NCBI GenBank assembly: GCA_964353455.1
Contig: CAYGWP010000218.1
Span: forward strand, 1-9,265
Direction: 5' to 3'
Source of the DNA: CAYGWP01 sp964353455
GTDB taxonomy: Bacteria; Planctomycetota; Phycisphaerae; FEN-1346
DNA: 9,265 nucleotides
The position numbers and the translations under genes were made by a program. This document shows, one piece after another, positions 1-7,432 of the stretch. Numbering within the stretch: position 1 is the stretch's first letter; every line of letters starts with the position of its first letter. Below the pieces are notes generated by a model, which had not been told where the DNA came from, did no database searches, and saw only the letters and a list, made by a program, of their open reading frames with translations.

Positions 1-899
1 GGCGCGCGGAGGGTTCTCAGGAACAGCATCTCGGCCTTGGAGTGCTCCCGGCCGCGGCGGCGGATGATGCAGATTTTGCGGATCCACTTCGACGGCTGGC
101 GGAAGGGGATGAAGCACAACTGGCCCAGCGATTCCTCCCTCTGGCCGATGCCTTTGGGCACGATGCTCAGCCCCGCGCCGACCTCGACGGCCCGCTTGAG
201 CGTGTCGTTGTTGTCGAACTCCATGCACACATCCACCGACACCCGGCTGGCGCGGAGCATTCGGTCGATGAACCGCCGTGTCGGCACGTTGGCCTCGAAC
301 GCCACGAACCGCTCGCCGCGAAGGTCCGAGGGGTCCACGCTCGCCCGGCCGGCCAGGCGATGGCCAGGGGCGCAGACGACCATCAACTCCTCGTCGGCAA
401 ACGGGATTATATCGATCGACCGCTGCTTTTCCGGGAACGCCACGATGCCCAGGTCCATCTCGCCGCCGAGCACGGCCGAGGTGATCTCGTCCCACTTGGT
501 GTACCGCACATCCAGCTTGACCTCCGGATGCGCCTTGATGAACTTCCGCACGTACGCGTCCAGCAGGTAAAAGCCGACCGAGTAGATCGTCCCGACCCGC
601 AGCAGCGGGCAGGCGGACTTGACTATCCCCGCCACCTCCCCCACCATCCGGTCCAGCCTGGCCAGGATGTCCTTTGCGCCGCGGTAGAACGCCTTGCCGA
701 CGTCCGTGGCCTCGGCGCCCGACCCGCCGCGGATCAGCAGCCTCGTGCCAATGTCGCGCTCCAACGCCGCCACCTGCTGCGACACCGCCGACTGGCTGAC
801 GTTGTTCATCTCCGCCGCCCGCGTGAAGCTGCTGGTCTCCACCACGTCGCAGAACGTCCGCATGACGTCGGTGCTGAGCGATTCGACGTATTTCTTCAC
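1..899 (-). CDS. LysR-family transcriptional regulator (3' end cut by window edge)
   Basis: Translating the minus strand from a GTG at 899-897 gives about 299 residues without a stop to the window edge. LysR regulators are usually about 300 residues, so only a short C-terminal tail is missing. Residues 13-47 form the winged helix-turn-helix expected of the family, with the recognition segment around SFTRAAEMNNVSQSAVSQQV (24-43). A periplasmic-binding-protein-like effector domain follows from about residue 90 (LLRVGTIYSVGF, then GEMDLGIVAFPE). The GTG start is supported by GGAGG seven bases upstream (907-911) and by the alignment of the N-terminus with the family. Its start overlaps the stop of the upstream gene by 4 bp (GTGA), which suggests translational coupling and one operon. 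The target genes and the effector cannot be read from sequence. A co-oriented regulator at the end of its operon differs from the usual divergent LysR layout. Confidence 0.93.
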   Translation of the reverse strand, partial: MKKYVESLSTDVMRTFCDVVETSSFTRAAEMNNVSQSAVSQQVAALERDIGTRLLIRGGSGAEATDVGKAFYRGAKDILARLDRMVGEVAGIVKSACPLLRVGTIYSVGFYLLDAYVRKFIKAHPEVKLDVRYTKWDEITSAVLGGEMDLGIVAFPEKQRSIDIIPFADEELMVVCAPGHRLAGRASVDPSDLRGERFVAFEANVPTRRFIDRMLRASRVSVDVCMEFDNNDTLKRAVEVGAGLSIVPKGIGQREESLGQLCFIPFRQPSKWIRKICIIRRRGREHSKAEMLFLRTLRA

Positions 900-3541
900 G
901 ATGACGCCTCCACGGCGGCTTGCCGGCCGGCCACGTAGCAGACCACGTGCTGCTTGAGCGGGTTGGCGTTGATGACGAACTGCCCGCCCGCCGGCAGGTC
1001 GGACGCGTCGATCACACGGACCACGTGGGCCCATTGGGCCGAGCCTGGCGCGATGTCCGCGAGGCGATTGACCGCCCCGCAGAGAAGCTCGTCGTTGCAC
1101 CATGCGCCCGCCCGGCCGGGAAACAGGGCGAAGTAGAGGATGTCCATCTCGATCATCTCGCTGAAGAAGTGCGTGCCCAGCGACACGTCCGGCACGACGT
1201 CCTTGCTCATTGCAACGATCTCGCAGATGGCGCTGACGGTGTTGATGTCCGAGAACCGCACCGGCACGCCCAGCGAGGGGGTGGTGGTCCCCCACCGTCC
1301 GGGCCCGGCCAGCAGGATCGCCGGCGCCCGCGGGCCTGCCGAGGCGTGGCAGACCTCGCCGATGACCCGCGCGATGGAATAGCGGTCGCGGATGGGCAGT
1401 TGCGCGTACTGGTCCGGCACGACGTAGACGATCCGGTCCAGCCTGCCGATCTCCGCCTGGCCGATGACCGCGCCGTGGGCCTCGATGACCTTGCTCTCGG
1501 CGGGCAGGTCGCGCGGAGCGTCCATGATCGCCCCGCCGCCGCGGACCTGGAGCGGGCGGCATTGCACGAGGTTGATCTTGTACGTCCCGTTGAAAAAGTT
1601 CGCCGTGAACTCGACGTCAACCGGACAGCCGTAGGCCTCCTGGAGAATGCCCATCATCTCCCGCAGGTCTTCCACGAAGCCGGTCCGGTCGAAAAGCCCG
1701 TCGAACGTCAGCACCCAGGGGAACGCGTCGGTGATGCCTGCCTCGGCGGCGCGGGCGTCTGTTTCCTTGTCCCGGCTGGCCAGCAGTTCCAGCGGCAGTT
1801 CGCCTTGGCGGACGTGCGAAATGACGTCACTGAAGCGCCGGCTGAGAAGCTGGTTGGCGGTCAGGTCGAGCACGTCGACGTTTCGCTGGGAGAACTGGCG
1901 GACCTCCTTGAAGTCGGTCTCAGGCCGGCGGCGCGGGTCGTTCAGGGCGACCACGCGGGTGTAGTCGTCGTCGCTGCGCTCCACCGCGCGGGTGCCCATG
2001 CCGAAGACCAGGCGGGTCATCCCGGCCTTGGGGTCGATCGCCTTGTCCCACACGTACGGGTTGAACGAAAGCGCCACGCCCGCGATCTGCGGGAAGAACA
2101 GGTTGCCGTACATCTTGCCGCTGACGCGCTGGACGAGCAGCGCCATCTGCTCGTCGCGGTCCAGCAGGCCCCTCTGCTTGCGGTAGATCAGGGCCTTCTC
2201 GCTCATCGTCGAGGCGTAGATGGTCCGCACCGCGGCCAGGAAGTCCTGGAGCCGCTGGTGGCGCGGGCCCTGGTTGGCGCAGAAGACGCTCTCGTACTTG
2301 CCGGCGAAGGAGTTGCCGAAGTTGTCTTCCAGGAGGCTGGATGACCGCACGATGATCGGCGACTGGCCGAAGTAATCGAGCATCTCCTCGAACTGGCGGA
2401 TGATGTACGGCGGGAAGTTGCCCGTCAGCATCCTCTGTCGCGGCCGCTCGGCCCCCTCGAGGAACGCCTTCGGGTCCTTCTGCTTCAGCCTCATCCACCA
2501 GATGCCGTTCTGCACCAGGTATGTATAGAAGACGTCTGAGCCGATGTAAAAGGAATCGTGCGGCTCGAGGATTTCGGCCCATCGCGGCGACGACGCCTTC
2601 AGGATCGACCGCGCCAGCAGCATGCCCACCGCCTTGCCGCCGATGAGGCCAGTGCCGATGAGTCGCTTCCCGACCTCCAGGATGTCGCCCAGCGTCAGGT
2701 ACTTCTCCACGAGGCCCTGGACCCGCTCGTCGCGCGAAATGGCCATGCGGACCAGCCGGTGGAAGTAATCATCGGTCTTCTCAGCCGGCGCCTCGCCCCG
2801 GCGGACGGCCGCAAGCACCTCCTCGGCGTGCAGGAACGTCCGGTGCCACACGCCCACCCGGTAATGCTCCGATTCCGGGTGCAGCCAGGGGACGCTCGTG
2901 AGGATCTCGGAGATGGTTGCGCTCTCGCGGACCGGCGTGAAGTCCTCGCCCTCCCAGGCGTGCAGCATGTACATGGTGGGCGAGTATCGCTGCTGAACCT
3001 TCAGGGGATGGACGAAGAGTTTCCCGCCGTGGCGATAGACGTCCAGGAAAACCTGCGTCGTCTCCGTGATGGGCTGCGTGGCGTGCGACGAGTGGTAGTT
3101 CCTGAGGAGCGAGAAGTACGCGATCGCCTCAGTATCATAGAGATATGGGCATGTCAGCATGAAAAAGTTGGCGAGCATCTGGTCGCTGTACCAATCGACC
3201 GCCAGTTCCGAGAGGCAGTCGAAGATGTAGTAGCCCCCGCGGCCGGTCTTCTCGATCGTCTTATGGATCTCGGCGATGAACGTCTCGAAGCCCCCCTCCG
3301 GATGGACCTCGCGGACCTCCACCCTCCGGCCGTCATCCACCAGCGGCTGATGCGAGGCGAACCGGAAATAAATGACCTTCTGCCCGCGGGCAAGCGCACC
3401 CTCCACGTACGGCCTGACGAACGGTGCGTAGTCATCGACTGAATCGACCTCCCAGACGATGTTGTCGCCCGGAATCAGGCCACGGATCATCCGGTCCAGA
3501 CCCGGCAGCCCCAGGCTGAGTTGCGGGTTGACGATGGTCAT
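896..3541 (-). CDS. KaiC-like / PEP-synthase-type ATP-grasp (PPDK_N) fusion protein, 881 aa
   Basis: Residues 6-200 resemble a KaiC/RadA-type domain: LGLPGLDRMIRGLIPGDNIVW (about 10-30), then KVIYFRFA (55-62) and a Walker-B-like YYIFDCLSEL (104-113). The Walker A loop is replaced by acidic EVDSVDDYAP, so ATP binding there is unlikely. Residues about 295-665 match the ATP-grasp domain of PEP synthase and pyruvate phosphate dikinase: GGK (301-303), VRSSSLLED (398-406), SFAGKYESVF (411-420), QRVSG (471-475), DVEFT (642-646), and LVQCRP (658-663). The C-terminal part carries AGPGRWGTTTPSLGVPV (745-761) and GTHFF (789-793). I see no phosphohistidine swivelling domain (GGxxSHA) and no PEP/pyruvate TIM barrel, so this is not a complete PEP synthase and its reaction is unknown. 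The ATG at 3541 is chosen over an in-frame upstream start (3598) because AGGAGAGG precedes it closely. It lies between the peptidase and LysR genes in one operon. Confidence 0.9.
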   Translation of the reverse strand: MTIVNPQLSLGLPGLDRMIRGLIPGDNIVWEVDSVDDYAPFVRPYVEGALARGQKVIYFRFASHQPLVDDGRRVEVREVHPEGGFETFIAEIHKTIEKTGRGGYYIFDCLSELAVDWYSDQMLANFFMLTCPYLYDTEAIAYFSLLRNYHSSHATQPITETTQVFLDVYRHGGKLFVHPLKVQQRYSPTMYMLHAWEGEDFTPVRESATISEILTSVPWLHPESEHYRVGVWHRTFLHAEEVLAAVRRGEAPAEKTDDYFHRLVRMAISRDERVQGLVEKYLTLGDILEVGKRLIGTGLIGGKAVGMLLARSILKASSPRWAEILEPHDSFYIGSDVFYTYLVQNGIWWMRLKQKDPKAFLEGAERPRQRMLTGNFPPYIIRQFEEMLDYFGQSPIIVRSSSLLEDNFGNSFAGKYESVFCANQGPRHQRLQDFLAAVRTIYASTMSEKALIYRKQRGLLDRDEQMALLVQRVSGKMYGNLFFPQIAGVALSFNPYVWDKAIDPKAGMTRLVFGMGTRAVERSDDDYTRVVALNDPRRRPETDFKEVRQFSQRNVDVLDLTANQLLSRRFSDVISHVRQGELPLELLASRDKETDARAAEAGITDAFPWVLTFDGLFDRTGFVEDLREMMGILQEAYGCPVDVEFTANFFNGTYKINLVQCRPLQVRGGGAIMDAPRDLPAESKVIEAHGAVIGQAEIGRLDRIVYVVPDQYAQLPIRDRYSIARVIGEVCHASAGPRAPAILLAGPGRWGTTTPSLGVPVRFSDINTVSAICEIVAMSKDVVPDVSLGTHFFSEMIEMDILYFALFPGRAGAWCNDELLCGAVNRLADIAPGSAQWAHVVRVIDASDLPAGGQFVINANPLKQHVVCYVAGRQAAVEASS

Positions 3542-3544
3542 GGT

Positions 3545-3552
3545 CCTCTCCT
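3545..3552 (-). promoter_or_regulatory. Shine-Dalgarno site deciding the start of the ATP-grasp gene
   Basis: On the minus strand this reads AGGAGAGG, with its AGGAG core six bases before the ATG at 3541-3539. The longer in-frame start at 3598 would lie inside the upstream peptidase gene and the hairpin, so this site fixes the start at 3541. Confidence 0.8.
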
Positions 3553-3553
3553 G

Positions 3554-3589
3554 CGCCGGCCGGTCGCCGCGGCGACTACCTGGCCGGCG
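3554..3589 (-). repeat. GC-rich intergenic hairpin between peptidase and ATP-grasp genes
   Basis: Outer arms CGCCGGCC (3554-3561) and GGCCGGCG (3582-3589) are perfectly complementary. They enclose a perfect 14-nt palindrome GTCGCCGCGGCGAC (3563-3576). The structure spans the peptidase stop codon (3578-3576) and ends one base before the ribosome binding site of the next gene. No U-tract follows on the minus strand, so an intrinsic terminator is unlikely. An mRNA-stability or coupling element within the operon is more plausible, but that role is inferred only from position. Confidence 0.5.
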
Positions 3590-5654
3590 TCTTACCAATT
3601 ATAGCAGCGCTCGGCGCGGCAGTCAGTTCCGCAATTGCCTTGGCAACAATCTCTTTCGCCGCGCCGCACTGCTCGATGTCCCTGGCGACCTGGGCGACGC
3701 CCGCGCCATGCGCTGCGAGCGCCTCCTGTTGCGCCGCCGGCCCTTTATCGACCGCCGCCGCCATCTTGTTGCGCAGGCCGATGAGCGACGGCGGCGCCTT
3801 CGCCCCGAGCGCCCACGCCGCGCGGTAGAGGCCCGCCAGTTGCCCATCGCCGGGGTTGCGCCACCGATTTGCCGGCCCGCCCTGACGGACTGGCGGGAGA
3901 TCCGGCTCCGGCCTGCGCCCGTCGTCGAAGTACGGCGTCACGCCGTGCCGGCCGTCGCGCGAGAGCACGGCCAGCGGCCGCGACACGAGCCGCTCGCGCA
4001 CCTCGGCCGTAAGCGGCCACGAAGTCTGGAACTCCTCGGCGCGGCTCGCCTTCGGGTCACGGGCGCGGAGCGTCACCTCAAGCGCCGCGGGGGCGATACG
4101 CACGGTCATCCCGACCTGGTGTCCGCCCGCCAGGATTGCGCTCCGCACCTTCTCGGGAATCACGACCGTCTCGGACTTCGTTCCCACCGCGCTGCCGTCC
4201 ATCACGAGGTCCTTTTCCTTCTCGATGAGGATCGCCAGGTACGTGCCCGCCCCGCTGGCCTTTCCGGGCCCGATGCTGATGACCTTGACGCCGCTTGTGG
4301 CGGCGGGCTTGTCCGGGTTTGGCTGCCGGCGCGGGATGACTTCGCCCGCCTGGGCGGGGATGACGCCCAGGCCCAGCCCCGCGCGGCCGTCGCCGGGGGT
4401 CTGAGAGAAGTCGATGAGGCATCCGACCGCCGGTTCCGCCGTGCCGCGCGCCACCGGGCCGACCAGCGGCGACATCGGACCCTGCGGCCAGTCCATCCGC
4501 AGCGGATCGTATTCGGGCTTCTCCTTCGGCGCGAGAAACACATCGGTTTCCGACATGCGGCCGCTCTCCGCGTTCCCGTACGCCCACAGCGTGTCGCCGT
4601 CCTGTTCCCAGCCCCACTCGCCGAAGTGGAAGGTGCTCTGGCGGGCGTCGGTCCACGCGCGGAAGTCGGCGTTCGTCTGGTTCCACAGGCCGACGATTTC
4701 CCGCATGAGCCGCGACGACTCCGTCAGCGTCCGGTTGGCGGAGTTGAACCGGAAAATCTCGTCCCGCCAGAGCCTCAGCCGCTGGGCGCGGTCGGGGTCG
4801 TCGCTGAAGTAGTGGAACAGGAGGAACGCGAGGCCGCGGTCCGAGCCGCCGGTGTCATGGATAGTCTCGGCCGTCGCGCGGGTCTGCCTGAGTGCCGCCA
4901 GGCCGCTGTCGAAAAAGTTCCGCAGCGTCGCCTTGTCGAGCACCTGCACCGTCAGCCGCCGCTGGCCCGCCTCATAGACGTGGCTTGCCAGCGCGTCGGC
5001 AAGCCCCTCGTAATACCACCGAGGCGTGGTATAGACGCTCCCCAGCAGGCATAATTGATACAGATGCGTACATTCGTGCATGACAATGTACCGCTGGTGA
5101 TAGAGGAGGGTGTCCGCGCCGGGGAACACGTACGCGCACTTCGGGGCCTCGAGCGTTATGCCGCCGCCGCTAAAGTCCCACGAGACGCCGTCCGCCGCAA
5201 GGGCATCGCGCAGGCGCCGCTCGCTTGAGGCGTAGCAGACCGCCATCCGCTTCCCGCCGATGCCGGGGACCTCGCGCCCGAAGGCCTCCACCATGTGCGG
5301 GTAGGCCATCTCCAGCAGCGTGAGGTACAACCGTGTCTTGTCCTCCGCATAGTCGGTCTTCAGGGCCCAGTGGCGGCTGACCCACCACGAGAAGCCGGGG
5401 GCGTTCGTGACCTTGTCTTCGGAAAACGTCTTGGGGATCTGCGAGCCGACACACTCGATCTGGATGTTCCCGGCGGTGGAGGTCCGCCCGGAGACGGTCA
5501 CCTCTGCGGCCATCTTGTCCGGCGGGGGGACCTCGGCTGCGCTCGCCGGACCGGCCCACGCAACCGCCGCCGCGAGCGCCGCCAAAACACCATATTTTGC
5601 GCGGCGGGTCTCCCGACCCGCCGCGCAAGACCTGGAGCAGAACGTAGCGGGCAC
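3576..5654 (-). CDS. Secreted HExxH (gluzincin-type) metallopeptidase-like protein, 692 aa
   Basis: The N-terminus has a charged stretch (RETRRAK, 14-20), a hydrophobic run (about 21-35) and a signal-peptidase-I-like ASA|A site near residue 39, so the protein is probably exported. The zinc motif HECTH is at 193-197 (VMHECTHLYQL), and YYEGLAD (214-220) puts a Glu 19 residues after the second His, the usual spacing of the third ligand in gluzincins. Residues about 395-580 look beta-rich and may be an accessory sandwich domain. The last 100 residues are Ala-rich and helical. The family resembles 'peptidase MA'-type proteins, but I cannot name it closely and the substrate is unknown. The GTG at 5654 is chosen because TAAGGAGT (5668-5661) lies just upstream; the in-frame GTG at 5675 has no such site and sits at the predicted transcription start. 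A palindromic repeat lies inside codons 9-20. It is the first gene of the minus-strand operon. Confidence 0.85.
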   Translation of the reverse strand: MPATFCSRSCAAGRETRRAKYGVLAALAAAVAWAGPASAAEVPPPDKMAAEVTVSGRTSTAGNIQIECVGSQIPKTFSEDKVTNAPGFSWWVSRHWALKTDYAEDKTRLYLTLLEMAYPHMVEAFGREVPGIGGKRMAVCYASSERRLRDALAADGVSWDFSGGGITLEAPKCAYVFPGADTLLYHQRYIVMHECTHLYQLCLLGSVYTTPRWYYEGLADALASHVYEAGQRRLTVQVLDKATLRNFFDSGLAALRQTRATAETIHDTGGSDRGLAFLLFHYFSDDPDRAQRLRLWRDEIFRFNSANRTLTESSRLMREIVGLWNQTNADFRAWTDARQSTFHFGEWGWEQDGDTLWAYGNAESGRMSETDVFLAPKEKPEYDPLRMDWPQGPMSPLVGPVARGTAEPAVGCLIDFSQTPGDGRAGLGLGVIPAQAGEVIPRRQPNPDKPAATSGVKVISIGPGKASGAGTYLAILIEKEKDLVMDGSAVGTKSETVVIPEKVRSAILAGGHQVGMTVRIAPAALEVTLRARDPKASRAEEFQTSWPLTAEVRERLVSRPLAVLSRDGRHGVTPYFDDGRRPEPDLPPVRQGGPANRWRNPGDGQLAGLYRAAWALGAKAPPSLIGLRNKMAAAVDKGPAAQQEALAAHGAGVAQVARDIEQCGAAKEIVAKAIAELTAAPSAAIIGKTPAR
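5597..5628. repeat. Dispersed palindromic repeat, copy 1 (14-bp arms, 4-nt loop)
   Basis: Arms TTGCGCGGCGGGTC (5597-5610) and GACCCGCCGCGCAA (5615-5628) are perfect complements around TCCC. The same palindrome recurs at the right edge of the window. On the minus strand the loop reads GGGA, one base from CGGA in copy 2, so the two copies are probably in opposite orientations. It lies within the frame of the peptidase gene, in the signal-peptide n-region. Confidence 0.9.
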
Positions 5655-5660
5655 GAGTTG

Positions 5661-5668
5661 ACTCCTTA
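5661..5668 (-). promoter_or_regulatory. Shine-Dalgarno site of the peptidase gene
   Basis: The minus strand reads TAAGGAGT, with AAGGAG seven bases before the GTG at 5654. This decides between two in-frame GTG candidates (5675 and 5654) in favour of 5654. Confidence 0.7.
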
Positions 5669-5681
5669 CTTGCACGGCCTA

Positions 5682-5710
5682 ATCCTAGCCGCGCGCAGGC
5701 TGCGCGGCAA
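5682..5710 (-). promoter_or_regulatory. Candidate sigma70-type promoter for the minus-strand operon
   Basis: On the minus strand TTGCCG (5710-5705) and TAGGAT (5687-5682) are separated by exactly 17 bases; each matches four of six consensus positions. Transcription would begin near 5675, leaving a leader of about 20 nt that contains the ribosome binding site for the GTG at 5654. A 7-bp inverted repeat, GCCGCGC/GCGCGGC (5688-5694 and 5702-5708), fills the spacer and could be an operator. Both calls rest on pattern only. Confidence 0.4.
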
Positions 5711-5730
5711 GGGCGGCCCGCGACGCTTTG

Positions 5731-5759
5731 TTGACCAGCCGCCCCTGCGGCATTAACAT
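5731..5759 (+). promoter_or_regulatory. Candidate promoter of nadE, possibly giving a leaderless transcript
   Basis: TTGACC (5731-5736) and TAACAT (5754-5759) are spaced by 17 bases. The -10 element would place the transcription start at about 5766-5767, on or next to the ATG chosen for nadE. No convincing Shine-Dalgarno motif precedes that ATG, which is consistent with leaderless translation. The evidence is a motif match in GC-rich DNA, so it is tentative. Confidence 0.3.
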
Positions 5760-5766
5760 GGGAACC

Positions 5767-7425
5767 ATGAAGATCGCCCTGGCTCAACTGAACCCGACCA
5801 TCGGCGACATCGCCGGCAACGTCCGACGCATCCTGGCCGCCTACCATCGCGCCGCGGACCAGGGGGCGGACCTTGTCGTCACGCCCGAACTCTCGATCAT
5901 CGGCTACCCGCCGAAGGACCTCCTGCTGAAGCCCGCCTTCGTGGCCGACAACCTTGCGGCCCTCGACCGCATCGTGGCCGAGGTCGGGAAGACCGCCCTC
6001 TTGGTCGGCTTCGTGGATCGCCACAGCGGTCCGCGCGGCCGGCCGCTACATAACGCCGTGGCGCTTGTGGCCGACGGAAAGATCCTGGCCCGCAAGTACA
6101 AGGCCCTCCTGCCGACGTACGATGTCTTCGACGAACTCCGGTACTTTGAGCCGGGCAGGGGGCCGGAGGTCGTCGAGTTCCGCGGCCGGCGCATCGGCCT
6201 CTCGATCTGCGAGGACATCTGGATCGAAGAGGAGGCCGGCCCGGAGTCGCGCTTCTACCACAAGAATCCGATAGCCGAACTCGTTCAGAGCGGGGCTGAA
6301 ATCCTCTTCAACGTCTCCGCATCGCCGTTCGTCATGGGAAAGTTCGCGCGGCGCATCGCCCTCATCCGCGCCCAGGCCGTCAAGTACAAGCGGCCGGTCG
6401 TATATGTGAACCAGGTTGGCGGCAACGACCAACTGGTCTTCGACGGGGCGAGTTTCGCCATGGATTCCGACGGCCGCGTCATCGCCCAGTGCAAGGCCTT
6501 CGAGGAAGACCTCGCTATACTTCAGATTCCAGACGTTTCGATCACCGCGCCGGCGGCAGCGCTTTCGGACGTCGAATCCGTGCGGCAGGCGCTCGTCCTT
6601 GGGGTCCGCGACTACATGCGGAAGTGCGGCTTCCGCGATGCGGTGCTCGGCCTTTCGGGCGGCATCGACTCGAGCCTCGTCGCATGCCTGGCGGTCGAGG
6701 CGGTCGGGCCGCAGCACGTCGTCGGCGTCGCCATGCCCAGCCGGTTCTCCAGCGACCACAGCATCGAGGACGCCCGCGCCGTGGCCGAGAACCTCGGCAT
6801 CCGGTTCCTCGTGGTCCCGATCGACGGGCCGCACCGCGCGTTCGAGGAGGCGCTGGCCGAGGCCTTCGCCGGCCGCGAGCCCGACATCGCCGAGGAGAAC
6901 GTCCAGGCCCGCGTGCGCGGCACGATCCTCATGGCCCTCTCAAATAAATTCGGATATCTAGTTCTATCGACGGGCAATAAGAGCGAGATCGGCGTCGGCT
7001 ACTGCACCCTCTACGGCGACATGGCCGGGGGCCTTGCCGCCATCAGCGACGTCCCCAAGACGCTCGTCTATCAACTCTCGCGGCACCTGAACGAGACCGC
7101 CGGCCGCATGCTGATCCCCGAGCGGGTCTTCACGAAGCCGCCCTCGGCGGAACTCCGCCCGGACCAGACCGACCAGGACAGCCTCCCGCCGTACGATGTC
7201 CTCGACGCCATCCTGGACCTTTACGTCCGCGAGGAGCGTTCGCCCGACGAGATCATCGCCGGCGGCTTCGCCCCGGACGTGGTCGCCCAGGTGGTGCGCC
7301 TCGTGGACCGCAACGAGTACAAGCGCCAGCAGGCCGCGCCCGGCCTCAAGGTCACCAGCCGCGCCTTCGGCTTCGGCCGCCGCATGCCCATCGCCCAGCG
7401 CTACGAACGCACGAACCATCCGTAG
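5767..7425 (+). CDS. nadE: Glutamine-dependent NAD+ synthetase
   Basis: The 552-residue protein makes NAD+ from nicotinic acid adenine dinucleotide, ATP and glutamine in the cytoplasm, the last step of NAD synthesis. The N-terminal nitrilase-like amidase domain (about 1-260) has the full Glu-Lys-Cys triad: E41 in VVTPELSIIGYPP, K112 in KYKALLPTY, and C148 in GLSICEDIW. The C-terminal synthetase domain (about 270-552) has the ATP-pyrophosphatase loop LSGGIDSS (296-303), the family signature STGNKSEIGVGYCTLYGDMAGG, and ELRPDQTDQDSLPPY. Length and architecture fit the two-domain, ammonia-channelling type. ATG 5767 gives the usual N-terminus MKIALAQLNP; an in-frame ATG at 5758 would add three residues and neither has a strong ribosome binding site. 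The stop codon lies within the ribosome binding site of the MFS gene. An AT-rich codon patch occurs at 6940-6969. Confidence 0.97.
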   Translation: MKIALAQLNPTIGDIAGNVRRILAAYHRAADQGADLVVTPELSIIGYPPKDLLLKPAFVADNLAALDRIVAEVGKTALLVGFVDRHSGPRGRPLHNAVALVADGKILARKYKALLPTYDVFDELRYFEPGRGPEVVEFRGRRIGLSICEDIWIEEEAGPESRFYHKNPIAELVQSGAEILFNVSASPFVMGKFARRIALIRAQAVKYKRPVVYVNQVGGNDQLVFDGASFAMDSDGRVIAQCKAFEEDLAILQIPDVSITAPAAALSDVESVRQALVLGVRDYMRKCGFRDAVLGLSGGIDSSLVACLAVEAVGPQHVVGVAMPSRFSSDHSIEDARAVAENLGIRFLVVPIDGPHRAFEEALAEAFAGREPDIAEENVQARVRGTILMALSNKFGYLVLSTGNKSEIGVGYCTLYGDMAGGLAAISDVPKTLVYQLSRHLNETAGRMLIPERVFTKPPSAELRPDQTDQDSLPPYDVLDAILDLYVREERSPDEIIAGGFAPDVVAQVVRLVDRNEYKRQQAAPGLKVTSRAFGFGRRMPIAQRYERTNHP

Positions 7426-7432
7426 GAGTGGC

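Noticed and set aside
42..938. Long plus-strand open frame opposite the LysR gene
   Set aside because: It is an antisense shadow of a GC-rich coding region: the composition is Arg/His/Ala/Asp-rich with no domain, and the minus-strand LysR reading is convincing.
920..3442. Long plus-strand open frames opposite the ATP-grasp gene
   Set aside because: They are antisense shadows made by strong GC bias at third positions; no recognisable motif or ribosome site, whereas the minus-strand protein is clearly homologous to PPDK_N.
896..3541. A genuine PEP synthase or pyruvate phosphate dikinase
   Set aside because: The phosphohistidine domain and PEP/pyruvate-binding barrel are not visible in the C-terminal third, so the name would overstate the function.
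3459..5054. Plus-strand open frame of 531 codons opposite the peptidase gene
   Set aside because: Arg/Pro/Ala-rich translation without domains; the opposite frame carries a signal peptide and HECTH zinc motif.
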